Positions 8,812 through 18,572 of a stretch of 57,630 nucleotides of DNA are shown here, in pieces. Source of the DNA: Methanoregulaceae archaeon (GTDB lineage Archaea > Halobacteriota > Methanomicrobia > Methanomicrobiales > Methanospirillaceae); the NCBI GenBank assembly GCA_021371995.1, contig JAJFVA010000008.1:1-57630 (forward strand). Direction: 5' to 3'. Below the pieces are notes generated by a model. The model did not search any database. It was not told where the DNA came from and worked only from the letters and a program-made list of their open reading frames with translations. The translations under genes and the position numbers were made by a program. How positions within the stretch are numbered: the stretch's first letter is position 1; the number at the start of each line of letters is the position of its first letter.

Positions 8812-10092
8812 TTGCCAGAAACTCCTGAATCAGTTGGATTATTCAAAAAATATCTTTCAGGGAATAAAATATTTAAAAACAGGGAAGTATTACGGCACTC
8901 CTACCGTCCCCAGATCCTTCCTCACCGGAGACCCCAGATCGACATGGTCGCATCGATCCTGGCGCCGTCACTGAAAAATGAAACCCCTTCAAACATTCTT
9001 ATCTATGGGAAAACCGGCACAGGAAAGACCGCAGTTGTAAGGTATGTGGGAACCGAACTGGAGAATGCAAGTACCCATATGGGGACCAGCTGCCGGGTAG
9101 TACACCTGAACTGTGAAGTGATCGACACCCAGTATCGGGTTCTCGCCCAGATCTCAAAAAGTCTGTCCGGAGACGATGAGATTTCAAGTGACAAAGTCCG
9201 GTCTATAATCCCGATGACCGGATGGCCTACCGACCAGGTATACCAGGAACTCAAAAACCAGCTCGAAGCTACTGGTGGCGTTCTGGTAATCGTGCTTGAT
9301 GAGATCGACAAACTGGTAAAAAAAAGTGGTGATGAAACCCTCTACAACCTTACACGTATAAATGCCGATCTTAAAAAATCCAAGGTGAGTATGATCGGGA
9401 TCTCAAACGACCTGAGTTTCAAGGACTTTCTTGATCCAAGGGTTCTCTCCTCCCTTTCAGAAGAAGAACTCGTTTTCCCTCCCTATAACGCCCCCCAGCT
9501 TTGTGATATCCTCCGTCAGCGCGCCGAGATCGCGTTCCTTGAAAATGCCCTCGATGAGGGAGTAATCCCCCTCTGTGCTGCGCTTGCAGCACAGGAACAC
9601 GGCGATGCCCGCAGGGCGCTGGATCTGCTCCGTGTTTCAGGAGAGATTGCCGACCGGGATGAGGCAGATCACGTGGCAGAAAAACACGTAAAGATCGCGC
9701 AGGCCAAGATAGAGACGGACAGCATGGTGGAGTGTATTGCAACGCTCCCCACCCAGAGCAAGGTGGTCCTCTACTCCATGCTCCTTCTCGACCAGATGGG
9801 ACAGAATATTTTCACAAGCGGTGAAGTGAGCAGGATATACAAAGAGATTGCCCCGGTCATGGATCTTGACATTCTCACGCATCGGCGAATCACCGATCTG
9901 ATCTCTGAACTCAACATGCTGGGTGTTATCAACACCCGGGTTGTCAGCCGCGGGCGATATGGGAGGACAAAAGAGATGTGGTTTGACTCAAATAATCATA
10001 AAATACAGGACGTCATTCTGAGCGATCCACGCCTGAGCGCCCATGGGCTTGACAGCATGGATGTTGCCTGGGTGAAGACCCTGTTCAGGTGA
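8812..10092 (+). CDS. orc1/cdc6: Orc1/Cdc6 replication initiator
   Basis: AAA+ initiator ATPase that binds origin recognition boxes and loads the MCM helicase. Visible are Walker A GKTGTGKT (about residues 66-73), Walker B VIVLDEIDKL (about 157-166), a sensor-1 region ending in ISNDLSF, the arginine-bearing sensor-2 segment HGDARRALDLLR, and a C-terminal winged-helix domain for ORB binding. The start is TTG 8812, preceded by a G-rich stretch (ggggggtc) about six bases away; no ATG occurs before the conserved domain. Its 426 residues are typical. Location beside the AT-rich ORB-bearing gap supports a cis-acting initiator. Confidence 0.95.
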   Translation: MPETPESVGLFKKYLSGNKIFKNREVLRHSYRPQILPHRRPQIDMVASILAPSLKNETPSNILIYGKTGTGKTAVVRYVGTELENASTHMGTSCRVVHLNCEVIDTQYRVLAQISKSLSGDDEISSDKVRSIIPMTGWPTDQVYQELKNQLEATGGVLVIVLDEIDKLVKKSGDETLYNLTRINADLKKSKVSMIGISNDLSFKDFLDPRVLSSLSEEELVFPPYNAPQLCDILRQRAEIAFLENALDEGVIPLCAALAAQEHGDARRALDLLRVSGEIADRDEADHVAEKHVKIAQAKIETDSMVECIATLPTQSKVVLYSMLLLDQMGQNIFTSGEVSRIYKEIAPVMDLDILTHRRITDLISELNMLGVINTRVVSRGRYGRTKEMWFDSNNHKIQDVILSDPRLSAHGLDSMDVAWVKTLFR

Positions 10093-10099
10093 AAAGATC

Positions 10100-10591
10100 A
10101 TGGATGAAAAAGACCTCCTCCTCCTGCGGCTTCTCGAGGAGAACAGCAAACTCTCTCAGGAAGAACTGGCAGTCATGACCGAACTCTCCGGAGAAGAGGT
10201 GAAATGCCGCGTTGCTGCGCTTGAAGAAGCAAAGATCATCAGAAGCTATACTACCATCATTGACTGGGAGCGGGCAGCAAACGGGGGGGTCGCAGCTATT
10301 ATCGAACTGAAGGTAAACCCTGAACGTGACTATGGGTATGACCGGATTGCCGATCGGCTCTCAAAATTCAGGGAAGTAAAATCCCTCCGACTTGTGACGG
10401 GAGTCTATGATCTCCAGCTGCATGTCACGGGAAAGACCATGCAGGATGTAGCCCGGTTTGTATCGGAATATATAGCTCCGATGGATCGGATACGCGAGAC
10501 CGCCACCCACATCATCATGAAGACGTATAAGGAGAACGGCCAGAATTTCTGTGAAAAAGAGGCCGGGGACCGGATACCTTACTCACCGTGA
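10100..10591 (+). CDS. Lrp/AsnC family transcriptional regulator
   Basis: Feast/famine-type DNA-binding regulator, probably an octamer-forming protein that responds to an amino acid. The N-terminal helix-turn-helix (about residues 4-50) contains LSQEELAVMTELSGEEVKCRVAALEEAKII; a ligand-binding RAM domain follows, with the LVTGVYDLQLHVTGKT pattern (about 98-113). It starts 7 bases after orc1/cdc6 and is followed 9 bases later by an aminotransferase. The paired regulator and enzyme suggest that it controls amino-acid metabolism through this neighbour; its ligand is unknown. Confidence 0.9.
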   Translation: MDEKDLLLLRLLEENSKLSQEELAVMTELSGEEVKCRVAALEEAKIIRSYTTIIDWERAANGGVAAIIELKVNPERDYGYDRIADRLSKFREVKSLRLVTGVYDLQLHVTGKTMQDVARFVSEYIAPMDRIRETATHIIMKTYKENGQNFCEKEAGDRIPYSP

Positions 10592-10600
10592 GGAGCTAAT

Positions 10601-11764
10601 ATGAGGGACTTTGTATCCCAGCGAGCCAAAGTGATTCCGCCTTCCGGAATCCGGAAATTCTTCGACCTTGCCCTTACCATGGAAGAGGTTATCTCCCTTG
10701 GGGTAGGAGAACCGGACTTTTCCACGCCCTGGAACCTCTGTGAGGCAAGTATTTACTCAATCGAACAGGGGGGGACATCGTATACCCCTAACCGGGGTAT
10801 CCAGCCACTACGTGAAGCGGTTTCGCGCTGGCTCTTCAGCCATTACGGGGTCGGTTACAATCCCGATACCGAGATGGTGATCACGACCGGGGTATCCGAG
10901 GGGCTTGATATCGCCATACGGGCTGTGACAGACCCGGGTGATGAAATCGTTATCGCTGAACCAAGCTATGTCTCCTATTCCCCATGCGTCACACTCGCCG
11001 GCGGAATACCAGTCCCGGTGGAGTGCATGGAAAAGGATCGTTTCAAACTCAAAGCTGACCGCCTGATGGAAGCACTCTCCCCCAAGACCAAAGCGCTCAT
11101 CATTAATTTTCCGAATAATCCAACGGGGGCTGTCATGGGTCGCGAAGATCTCAAGGCAATCTCGGATGTTGTGATCGACCATGACCTGCTTCTTATCACT
11201 GATGAGGTTTATTCGGAGCTGACATATACCGGAACTCATGCCTCGGCAGCGGCAATCGAAGGGTTACAGGAAAGGACAATTCTTCTCAACGGCTTTTCAA
11301 AAGCCTATGCCATGACCGGCTGGAGAATCGGTTATCTTTGTGCGCCAAAAAATATCTGCGATGCAGCACTCAAGATTCACCAGTATGTCATGCTCTGCGC
11401 ACCCGCGATGGGTCAGGTTGCCGCGCTGGAAGGCCTTCGCCGTGGAGAGGATGAGAAGAACCGGATGGTCCAGGAATACAGGGTAAGAAGAAATCTGTTT
11501 GTGGAGGGACTGAACCGGATCGGGCTGCCATGTCACCTTCCCGAAGGGGCATTCTATGCTTTCCCATCCGTTGAAAAGACGGGGCTCTCGGATCTGGAAT
11601 TTGCTGAACAGCTGCTCAAAGATGAGCATGTCGCGGTCGTCCCCGGGAGTGTTCTCGGGCAGGGTGGAAAGAACCATCTCAGGTGTGCATATGCGGTATC
11701 GCGAAAGGATCTCGCAGAAGCCATCAAACGCATGGCGCATTTTATTGCCACCAACTCCCGCTGA
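10601..11764 (+). CDS. Class I/II PLP-dependent aminotransferase
   Basis: Fold-type I aminotransferase of the aspartate/aromatic group. The PLP-binding lysine is K234 in FSKAYAMTGWR. The phosphate/cofactor environment is shown by GVSEGLDIA, NNPTGAV and TDEVYSEL, and the substrate-carboxylate arginine region by LRCAYA near the C-terminus. It directly follows an Lrp-type gene, a frequent methanogen pairing. A paralogue at 30505 shares the overall layout and the same PLP-lysine position. Substrate could be aspartate, an aromatic amino acid or another amino donor; the sequence alone does not decide. Confidence 0.9.
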   Translation: MRDFVSQRAKVIPPSGIRKFFDLALTMEEVISLGVGEPDFSTPWNLCEASIYSIEQGGTSYTPNRGIQPLREAVSRWLFSHYGVGYNPDTEMVITTGVSEGLDIAIRAVTDPGDEIVIAEPSYVSYSPCVTLAGGIPVPVECMEKDRFKLKADRLMEALSPKTKALIINFPNNPTGAVMGREDLKAISDVVIDHDLLLITDEVYSELTYTGTHASAAAIEGLQERTILLNGFSKAYAMTGWRIGYLCAPKNICDAALKIHQYVMLCAPAMGQVAALEGLRRGEDEKNRMVQEYRVRRNLFVEGLNRIGLPCHLPEGAFYAFPSVEKTGLSDLEFAEQLLKDEHVAVVPGSVLGQGGKNHLRCAYAVSRKDLAEAIKRMAHFIATNSR

Positions 11765-11776
11765 AAAGATCTCTCA

Positions 11777-11783
11777 TTTTTTT
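11777..11783 (+). terminator. Oligo-T terminator after the aminotransferase
   Basis: Seven consecutive T residues about a dozen bases past the stop codon, without a strong stem, as expected for archaeal oligo-T termination. Confidence 0.5.
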
Positions 11784-12297
11784 ATTAGAGCGACTCAATC
11801 GACTATCGGCCCGGATTTCTGAAAGAAAGGAGTCATTCTGAATAAAAAGCAGGATCATATCTTTTTCAGGGAATCTCTAAAAATGAAGGGTATAGCGAAA
11901 TCCAGCTACCAAACTTTTTATCGAACGGGAAAAAATATCCCGGTACATTGAGATGGTTTTCCCTGCTGTTTTGAAAAAATTTCAGATAATAACTACGTTT
12001 TTCAGGTCAAATGTGAATAGTGACTGAACTGCCGCCGGGGCGCCCTTCGGGAGCATCGGGGCTATCGCATATGTTATGAGATCGACAAACAGCATTATTA
12101 AACCAACTATTAGGACTGGATTTTACTAAATTTCTCGTTGTGTTTTGTTAGCAAGACTGGTGGTACCAATGACACTATACCCAAATGAATAACACCCCCT
12201 GAAAGGATTGGTGGAACGATGCGAGACCGCGATTCTGGTTCTCGGCGGGGAGTAATAGTTTTATGGCAGTGGCCTTCCTATACTAGATGGTTGGACA
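11784..12297. other. Gap between aminotransferase and purA
   Basis: No gene is supported. At 12159-12186 there is a 28-base segment that matches 6411-6438 at 23 positions. A GC-rich patch near 12030-12065 contains the hairpin-like gcgcccttcgggagc. TATA-like sequence (aatagttttatgg, about 12253) may drive purA. Confidence 0.4.
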
Positions 12298-13308
12298 ATG
12301 AGTTGTACAATTATCGTCGGCGGTTTTTTCGGGGACGAGGGGAAAGGAAAGATCGTAGCCCATGTCGCTTACGAGGACCATCCTACCATCATCTCCCGGG
12401 GGGGTGTCGGCCCGAACGCAGGTCACACTGTTACAATGGGCGACAAGGAGTATGGAGTGCGTATGGTACCATCCGGGTTTGTGTATCCGGATGCCCGCCT
12501 TTTTGTGGGAACAGGGGTGCTCGTTGATCCGCGGGTTCTCATGCACGAAGTAGAACTCCTCAAGGTAAAGGACCGCACCTTTGTTGATTATCGTTGTGCT
12601 GTTATTGAGGAGCAGCATATAGAGAGGGACCGCTCGAACGAGCACCTGGCCAAGAAGATCGGGAGTACGGGGAGTGGCTGCGGTCCTGCGAATGCTGACC
12701 GGGTCATGCGTGTGGCCCGCCAGGCAAAAGACTTCCCTGAGCTCGCACCATTCCTCATTGATGCTCCCGCGGAGATCAATGCGGCGCTCGACATGGGAGA
12801 GAGTGTGTTACTCGAAGGGACCCAGGGGTTTGGCATCTCGCTCTATTACGGAACATATCCCTTTGTCACGAGTAAAGATACCTCGGCATCCCAGATCGCG
12901 GCAGACAACGGTGTCGGCCCGACCAGGATTGATGATGTGATTGTGGTATTCAAGGCATATCCGACCCGTGTGGGTGAAGGCCCGTTCTCGACAGAAATGA
13001 CCCGCGAGGTCTCCGATGGTCTTGGTATCCAGGAGTTTGGCACTGTTACCCACCGGCAACGCCGTATTGGCGACTGGGACGGCGAGATGGCGAGGTATTC
13101 CGCAATGATTAACGGGTGTACCCAGGCAGCCATAACCGGAATCGACCGGGTCGATCCGCTCTGCTTTGGCATCAGGGATTATGACAAGCTCACCAGAAAA
13201 GCTCTCGATTTTATTGAAAAAGCCGAAGAAGATATCGGTGCACCAGTCACGCTCATCTCAACCGGGCCGGATGTTGCCCATATCATCGATATAAGAGACG
13301 AATTATGA
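12298..13308 (+). CDS. purA: Adenylosuccinate synthetase (short archaeal form)
   Basis: Joins IMP and aspartate using GTP, the first committed step from IMP to AMP. The glycine-rich GTP loop [11 protein letters not shown] is at residues 8-18, followed by [11 protein letters not shown] (family consensus GGxNAGHT), the IMP-binding [10 protein letters not shown], and LEGTQGFG. With 336 residues it belongs to the shortened archaeal class lacking segments of the roughly 430-residue bacterial enzyme. The next gene, a Trm112 homologue, overlaps its stop by 4 bases. Identification is secure. Confidence 0.95.
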   Translation: MSCTIIVGGFFGDEGKGKIVAHVAYEDHPTIISRGGVGPNAGHTVTMGDKEYGVRMVPSGFVYPDARLFVGTGVLVDPRVLMHEVELLKVKDRTFVDYRCAVIEEQHIERDRSNEHLAKKIGSTGSGCGPANADRVMRVARQAKDFPELAPFLIDAPAEINAALDMGESVLLEGTQGFGISLYYGTYPFVTSKDTSASQIAADNGVGPTRIDDVIVVFKAYPTRVGEGPFSTEMTREVSDGLGIQEFGTVTHRQRRIGDWDGEMARYSAMINGCTQAAITGIDRVDPLCFGIRDYDKLTRKALDFIEKAEEDIGAPVTLISTGPDVAHIIDIRDEL

Positions 13309-13487
13309 AACGAACCCTCCTCCCTATTCTCTGTTGCCCCGTGTGCAAGGGAGATCTTGTGCTTAGCGTTGATGTGGAGGATGAGAAGGAAATTGTAATA
13401 GGGACCCTCCATTGTCCTTCGTGCCGGGTCGATTACCCGATTGAGGATGGAATACCAGACCTCCTTCCAAAAACCCCTGCCCAATAA
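13305..13487 (+). CDS. Trm112-like zinc protein (methyltransferase activator)
   Basis: A 60-residue protein with two cysteine pairs, CPVC near residues 11-14 and CPSC at 37-40, followed by [12 protein letters not shown], which is diagnostic of the Trm112/UPF0434 family. In archaea Trm112 stabilises and activates several SAM-dependent methyltransferases acting on tRNA, rRNA and the release factor. It overlaps purA by 4 bases, so it is translationally coupled. The partner methyltransferases are not in this window. It is too short for much else to be said. Confidence 0.88.
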   Translation: MKRTLLPILCCPVCKGDLVLSVDVEDEKEIVIGTLHCPSCRVDYPIEDGIPDLLPKTPAQ

Positions 13488-13713
13488 TTATTTTCTGACA
13501 TCCCCCTGTTTTTCCGGCATTCCATAATATGCAAATAGATGCCTCCCGATATTCTTCTGTTAGACACAATCCGCAAAGGACTTCCCTGTATTCAGGTGAG
13601 GTGGCAGGTTCATGCCCATGACACGGGAATGGATCGTGAAATCACGAAAATTCCAGAATATACTGACAGAAATCAAGGCGAACAGATAATGGAAAAAAAA
13701 CCAGAGGTAATAC

Positions 13714-14643
13714 ATGCTGATCCTGAATGCACTTATTCTACCCCTTTCCCTCCTTGCTGACAGGCTGATAGGGGACCCTGTAAGCAGGTATCACCCTGTA
13801 GCCCTTCTCGGGTCATTTATCGGTTGGTGGGGACGACCGTCAATCTGGCCGGCCCGGCTACAGAGAGTTGCGGGAGTTGTGATGTGGCTGGTGACTATCC
13901 TGTTGTTTGCCCTTCCGTTTTTCATCGCTTCATGGATCCTCCCCTGGTATCTCTTCCTGCTTGCCGGACCTCTTCTCCTTAAATGCTGTCTTGCCTGGAG
14001 ATCGCTTGAGGAGCATGTTGCTGCGGTCAATGAAGCACTTGCCAGGGATATTATCGAAGGGCAGAAAACAGCTTCGTTCATGGTGAGCCGGGACACCGGA
14101 ACCCTTTCCAGCGAACAGGTCAGGTCGGCTGCATATGAATCAATGGCCGAGAACCTCGTGGACAGTATCATCTCTCCCCTTTTCTACTTCGGGCTTCTCG
14201 GACTTCCGGGAGCTGCAGCATTCCGGGGAGCAAACACCATGGACGCCATGCTCGGGTACCAGGATGAACGAAAACAGCTCGGCTGGTGCGCCGCACGAAT
14301 GGATGATATCCTGAATTTCATCCCGGCCCGTATCACAGGAGGCCTGCTCCTCCTTTACTTCGCTGCAAAGGGGAGGTTCTCCCAGGCTTACCAGGGGCTT
14401 TTACAGGACCGGAAAAAACGGCCAGGTATCAACGGTGGAATCCCGATGTCGGTTATTGCTTCTGGTGCCGGGGTCCAGTTTGATAAACCAGGAATTTATG
14501 TTATGGGAACGGGCGAGAGATCGCTTGAAGAAGGAGGCCCGGAGATTGTTGAGGCGATACGGGTGGTAACTATTGCATTTGGTGCACTGGTCAGTATCGT
14601 ACTAATTTTATTGGGATCAGGAATAATATATACAGCCATATGA
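13714..14643 (+). CDS. cbiB: Adenosylcobinamide-phosphate synthase CbiB/CobD
   Basis: Membrane enzyme attaching aminopropanol phosphate to adenosylcobyric acid in cobamide synthesis, needed for methyltransferases of methanogenesis. It has several hydrophobic segments (about residues 1-40, 50-90, 155-180, 215-235, 280-305). Family motifs include DRLIGDP and YHPVALLG near the N-terminus, [25 protein letters not shown] with the conserved Nx[12 protein letters not shown], and NGGIPMS. The start is ATG 13714; the preceding 226 bases hold no gene. Its stop overlaps pdxS by 4 bases. Confidence 0.93.
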   Translation: MLILNALILPLSLLADRLIGDPVSRYHPVALLGSFIGWWGRPSIWPARLQRVAGVVMWLVTILLFALPFFIASWILPWYLFLLAGPLLLKCCLAWRSLEEHVAAVNEALARDIIEGQKTASFMVSRDTGTLSSEQVRSAAYESMAENLVDSIISPLFYFGLLGLPGAAAFRGANTMDAMLGYQDERKQLGWCAARMDDILNFIPARITGGLLLLYFAAKGRFSQAYQGLLQDRKKRPGINGGIPMSVIASGAGVQFDKPGIYVMGTGERSLEEGGPEIVEAIRVVTIAFGALVSIVLILLGSGIIYTAI

Positions 14644-15536
14644 AACTCGAGGAGCTGAGATACGGCACCGAGCTCCTGAAGCGCGGCTTTGCATCCATGC
14701 AGAAAGGAGGAGTAATCATGGATGTGGTCAACGCCAGCCAGGCGACTGTTGCTGAGCAATCAGGCGCTGTTGCAGTGATGGCGCTTGAACGGGTCCCCGC
14801 AGATATCAGGAAAGCTGGCGGAGTTGCGCGGATGGCAGATCCGGCCATTATCCTGGAGATCATGGATGCCGTCTCCATTCCTGTCATGGCAAAGGTGAGA
14901 ATCGGTCATGTTGTGGAGGCGCAGGTCCTTGAGTCTCTCGGGGTGGACATGATTGACGAGAGCGAAGTACTCACTCCCGCAGACGAGCAGTTCCACATCG
15001 ATAAGAAACAGTTTTCCATTCCTTTTGTCTGCGGTGCACGTGACCTTGGCGAGGCACTCCGGAGGATCCAGGAAGGCGCTGCCATGATCCGCACGAAAGG
15101 CGAGGCAGGGACAGGGAATGTGGTTGAAGCGGTCCGGCACATGAGAAACATTATCGGCGAGATCCGGGCACTCCAGGGCAGGACTCCGCAGGAGATTGCC
15201 GATCGCGCCCGTGACCTTGAAGCACCGGCAGATCTCCTTCTCGAGACCGTCAAACGGGGCCGTCTTCCTGTTGTGAACTTCTCTGCGGGAGGGATCGCGA
15301 CTCCCTCTGATGCAGCGCTGATGATGCAGATGGGCGCAGACGGGGTATTTGTCGGTTCCGGGATCTTCCTCTCGTCAAATCCTGAGAAAATGGCTAAAGC
15401 AATCGTTGAAGCAGTGAACCACTTCGACGATCCGGCTGCCATTGCCCTGGCGAGCAGAGGCCTTGGCGAAGCAATGAAAGGAATCGATGTGCACACCCTG
15501 AAAGAGGGCGAGGTGCTCCAGTACCGTGGGCGCTAG
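14640..15536 (+). CDS. pdxS: Pyridoxal 5'-phosphate synthase, PdxS subunit
   Basis: Synthase half of the ribose 5-phosphate-dependent PLP synthase; it condenses ribose 5-phosphate, glyceraldehyde 3-phosphate and ammonia. The (beta/alpha)8 protein of 298 residues carries MDVVNASQA, the ribulose-binding lysine in MAKVRIGH (about residue 84), the second lysine in [10 protein letters not shown] (about 152) and the phosphate loop [10 protein letters not shown]. It overlaps cbiB upstream and pdxT downstream, so ammonia from PdxT can be channelled in a coupled complex. The protein is well conserved and nothing is missing. Confidence 0.97.
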   Translation: MKLEELRYGTELLKRGFASMQKGGVIMDVVNASQATVAEQSGAVAVMALERVPADIRKAGGVARMADPAIILEIMDAVSIPVMAKVRIGHVVEAQVLESLGVDMIDESEVLTPADEQFHIDKKQFSIPFVCGARDLGEALRRIQEGAAMIRTKGEAGTGNVVEAVRHMRNIIGEIRALQGRTPQEIADRARDLEAPADLLLETVKRGRLPVVNFSAGGIATPSDAALMMQMGADGVFVGSGIFLSSNPEKMAKAIVEAVNHFDDPAAIALASRGLGEAMKGIDVHTLKEGEVLQYRGR

Positions 15537-16116
15537 GATAGGTGTCCTGGCACTCCAGGGTGATGTGAGCGAGCACATCGATGCGTTCAGGAATGCAGCG
15601 CGTGCGTTCGGGAGCGAAGCGTCCGTTATGGTAACTCCGGTCAGAAAGCCGGATGAAATTACGGATCTTGATGCCGTAGCCATCCCCGGGGGAGAATCGA
15701 CCACCATCTCCCGTCTTATCGAAAAAAACGGGTTATTTGAACCGCTGGTGGAATTTGAAGGCGGGATCTTTGCCACATGTGCTGGTATGGTGATGATGGC
15801 AAGGAGCGTCGATGATCCGCGTATCCGCCCGCTGGGTCTGATGGACTATACCGTGATCAGGAATGCTTTCGGTCGCCAGCGGGAATCGTTTGAAGCGGAT
15901 GTAAAGATTGCAGGGCTTGACCGCCCGTTCCATGCGGTATTTATCAGAGCGCCTGTTGCAGAACATCCAGGAAACGGAATAAAAATTGTGGGTACTCTCC
16001 CGGAGGGTATTATTGCACTTGAGCAGGAACGATACATGGCTCTCTCATTTCATCCTGAACTCGGGAACGACCCGCGACTTCATATCAGGTTTCTGAAGAA
16101 CTGCGGGCTCATCTGA
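15526..16116 (+). CDS. pdxT: Pyridoxal 5'-phosphate synthase, glutaminase subunit PdxT
   Basis: Class I glutamine amidotransferase that feeds ammonia to PdxS. The triad is present: nucleophile Cys85 in ATCAGMVM and the His-Glu pair in FHPEL (about residue 173). [11 protein letters not shown] (about 54-64) forms the oxyanion/substrate region, and [10 protein letters not shown] is the family N-terminus. The start GTG 15526 lies inside the pdxS end (11-base overlap) and gives the correct N-terminal length. Together with pdxS it forms the deoxyxylulose-independent B6 pathway. Confidence 0.95.
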   Translation: MGARIGVLALQGDVSEHIDAFRNAARAFGSEASVMVTPVRKPDEITDLDAVAIPGGESTTISRLIEKNGLFEPLVEFEGGIFATCAGMVMMARSVDDPRIRPLGLMDYTVIRNAFGRQRESFEADVKIAGLDRPFHAVFIRAPVAEHPGNGIKIVGTLPEGIIALEQERYMALSFHPELGNDPRLHIRFLKNCGLI

Positions 16117-16429
16117 AAACGGCTGTTCTGAAGTCTCCCACCAGTTTAAGTCTCCATGCTATCATGGTACGGATGGTCGGGGAGCGATTACGTTGCCCGC
16201 ATTTATTCACGTTGTCCGAAAAAGGGGGAGAAAAGCTTGATTTTTTCCGATGATTGTTCATCAGCTTTTCATAATAGGAAGAACTCCCGGGCAGCTGAAC
16301 CGGGTTCAATACCATTAAAACAGGCCCAATGGGAGAAAAGTGCAGATATCTCTTAAGGATGCCGACTCAGATAGTAGTTCTCGTGGAAGTTAAAGGAGTC
16401 AGCTGAAAATTTACACGATTTGAAAAAAA
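16117..16429. other. Convergent gap between pdxT and hppA
   Basis: No gene is supported. It contains a hairpin-capable CCCGG...CCGGG segment near 16287-16306. The right end supplies the hppA oligo-T terminator. Confidence 0.4.
16423..16429 (-). terminator. Oligo-T terminator of hppA
   Basis: Seven T residues on the minus strand immediately after the hppA stop codon. Confidence 0.5.
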
Positions 16430-18451
16430 TTAGATGAGGAGCGGAGCAAATACAAGGGAGACAATAGCCATCAGTTTGAGCAGGATGTTCAATGCCGGCC
16501 CGGCCGTGTCCTTGAACGGGTCACCCACGGTGTCTCCTGTAACTGCAGCCTTGTGGGCAAAAGATCCCTTCCCGCCAAGATGTCCCGCCTCGATATATTT
16601 CTTGGTGTTATCCCACGCCCCTCCGGTATTTGCCATCATGATTGCAAAAATAAATCCGGTGGCGATAGACCCGACCAGGAGCCCGGCAAGGGCTGCGGTC
16701 CCGAGCAGGAACCCTACGAGAATCGGTGCAAGAATTGCCATCAGGCCGGGAGCGATCATCTGCTTTAGTGCAGCATTCGTTGAGATGGTAATGCATGCCC
16801 CGTAATCAGGCTCTGCCTTCCCTTCCATAAGTCCCGGTATTTCCTTGAACTGGCGACGGACCTCTTCAACGATATACCCTGCTGCTTTACCGACAGCAGT
16901 CATGGCAAACGAGCTGAACAGAAAAGGCAGTACGGCACCAATCAGTATACCGACAAACACGGTCGGGTTAAGCATGTCAACCGTATTCAGGCCGACGGCC
17001 TGGGTGTAAGCGGCAAAAAGGCCGAGGGCAGTCAGGGCTGCTCCACCAATTGCGAAACCTTTTCCGATTGCGGCGGTGGTATTGCCAACAGAATCCAGGG
17101 TATCAGTAATCTCGCGTATCCCTTTCTCCTGGTGGGACATCTCGGCGATTCCACCAGCGTTATCAGCAACAGGTCCGTAAGCATCGACCGAGAGTGTGAT
17201 TCCAAGCGTTGCAAGCATTCCGACACCTGCAATAGCAACACCATAGAGTCCTGCCTGCTGGGCTGCGATAAGGATGGCAGCTGCGATAATCAGTACAGGG
17301 AATACCGTGCTTTCAAGCCCCACGGCAAGACCTGTGATGATATCGGTCGCAGCTCCGGTTTCAGCAGCTTTAACAATTCGCTGGGTGGGGGGCCGGTCAT
17401 ATGAGGTATAATATTCCGTTACAAGCCCGATAAGGAAACCTGCGACGAGTCCCGCGATGGTGGCAATGAAAATGCCGATGTATTCCGGACCTATCAGGGT
17501 ATTTACCAGCCAGTATGTAGCGATCACGGTAAGAATGAGGCTGACGAATGTCCCGACATTAAAAGCTTTGTGGATTGCGCTGCTCTCGTTCTTCGAGCTT
17601 CTCACAAAGAAAGTCCCGATAATGGAGGCAATGATCCCGAGAGCTGCGATGAGCATGGGAAGCAGGACCAGGTTGAGTACCGGAACGTTAAGAAACTGAG
17701 CGGCAGCGACAGAGGTCACAGCAAGACCCATCGTGGCAATCACAGCACCGACATATGACTCATACAGGTCAGCACCCATCCCGGCAATATCTCCAACATT
17801 ATCCCCAACATTATCGGCAATTACCGCAGGGTTCCGTGGATCATCCTCCGGGATTCCAGCCTCCACCTTTCCGACAAGATCTGCTCCGACATCAGCAGCC
17901 TTGGTGAAGATACCCCCGCCGACACGGGCAAACAGGGCAATCGAGCTTGCACCAAGCGAGAAGCCGAAGAGCACGTTCACGGTCTCTGCAAGGGTGAGCA
18001 CCGTCATCGTGGAAAGAATGTAGAACAACGATGACAGTCCGAGCAGACCGAGACCGACCACCACAAGGCCCATCACGGTCCCGCTCGAGTAAGAGACCCT
18101 GAATGCGTTTGCCATCCCCTTCTTTGCAGCATTCGTTGTCCGGACATTGGCATAGGTAGCAGCGGTCATCCCGGCATAACCAGCTACTGCAGAGAGTCCT
18201 GCACCGACAAGGAAACAGAGTGCGGTAAAGGGACTGATTGCAACAGCAAGTACAACTGCGAGCACGATGACAAAGACCAGGATTGCGGTATACTGGCGCT
18301 TGAGATATACCATGGCACCGAGCCTGATAGCTGCAGCGATCTTCTTCATCAGATCACTGCCTTCGTCCTCCCTCTTCATGACCCGATAGGAAAATGCTGC
18401 AAAGAGCAGTCCAATCAGGGCACAGATTGGAATAAGAATGAATAGATCCAT
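16430..18451 (-). CDS. hppA: Membrane-bound ion-translocating pyrophosphatase (K+-dependent type)
   Basis: Couples pyrophosphate hydrolysis to pumping of H+ or Na+ across the membrane. It has about 16 hydrophobic helices over roughly 673 residues. Catalytic signatures are [11 protein letters not shown], the acid-rich [21 protein letters not shown] region, and [15 protein letters not shown]-type and [14 protein letters not shown] segments. [10 protein letters not shown] has Ala at the position where K+-independent enzymes carry Lys, so K+ dependence is predicted. ATG 18451 is chosen (an adjacent TTG at 18454 is also possible); GGAGG at 18462-18466 is a strong ribosome site. The pumped ion is undecided. 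Confidence 0.94.
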   Translation of the reverse strand: MDLFILIPICALIGLLFAAFSYRVMKREDEGSDLMKKIAAAIRLGAMVYLKRQYTAILVFVIVLAVVLAVAISPFTALCFLVGAGLSAVAGYAGMTAATYANVRTTNAAKKGMANAFRVSYSSGTVMGLVVVGLGLLGLSSLFYILSTMTVLTLAETVNVLFGFSLGASSIALFARVGGGIFTKAADVGADLVGKVEAGIPEDDPRNPAVIADNVGDNVGDIAGMGADLYESYVGAVIATMGLAVTSVAAAQFLNVPVLNLVLLPMLIAALGIIASIIGTFFVRSSKNESSAIHKAFNVGTFVSLILTVIATYWLVNTLIGPEYIGIFIATIAGLVAGFLIGLVTEYYTSYDRPPTQRIVKAAETGAATDIITGLAVGLESTVFPVLIIAAAILIAAQQAGLYGVAIAGVGMLATLGITLSVDAYGPVADNAGGIAEMSHQEKGIREITDTLDSVGNTTAAIGKGFAIGGAALTALGLFAAYTQAVGLNTVDMLNPTVFVGILIGAVLPFLFSSFAMTAVGKAAGYIVEEVRRQFKEIPGLMEGKAEPDYGACITISTNAALKQMIAPGLMAILAPILVGFLLGTAALAGLLVGSIATGFIFAIMMANTGGAWDNTKKYIEAGHLGGKGSFAHKAAVTGDTVGDPFKDTAGPALNILLKLMAIVSLVFAPLLI

Positions 18452-18454
18452 CAA

Positions 18455-18510
18455 ATACTATCCTCCGAATCTCTTGTAAAATGGTGTTTTTGTACTTATA
18501 TTGGTGTACT
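18455..18510 (-). promoter_or_regulatory. hppA promoter and ribosome binding site
   Basis: On the minus strand, a TATA-like CCAATATAAGTACA (18494-18507 region) precedes the Shine-Dalgarno GGAGG at 18462-18466, giving a short leader, unlike the leaderless-looking promoters elsewhere in the window. Confidence 0.5.
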
Positions 18511-18572
18511 ACAGGAGAATAAAAAGTGAACGACTCTCTCTAAACCGGAATCCTCTTCTGGATGAATAGTTA

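Noticed and set aside
12219-12527. 102-residue frame overlapping the purA start
   Set aside because: Arginine-rich out-of-frame shadow of purA.
13539-13760. 73-residue frame before cbiB
   Set aside because: It overlaps the cbiB start in another frame, has no motif and no ribosome site.
16287-16330. tRNA-like gaaccgggttcaata segment between pdxT and hppA
   Set aside because: It forms a simple hairpin only; no acceptor, D or anticodon arms can be drawn around it.
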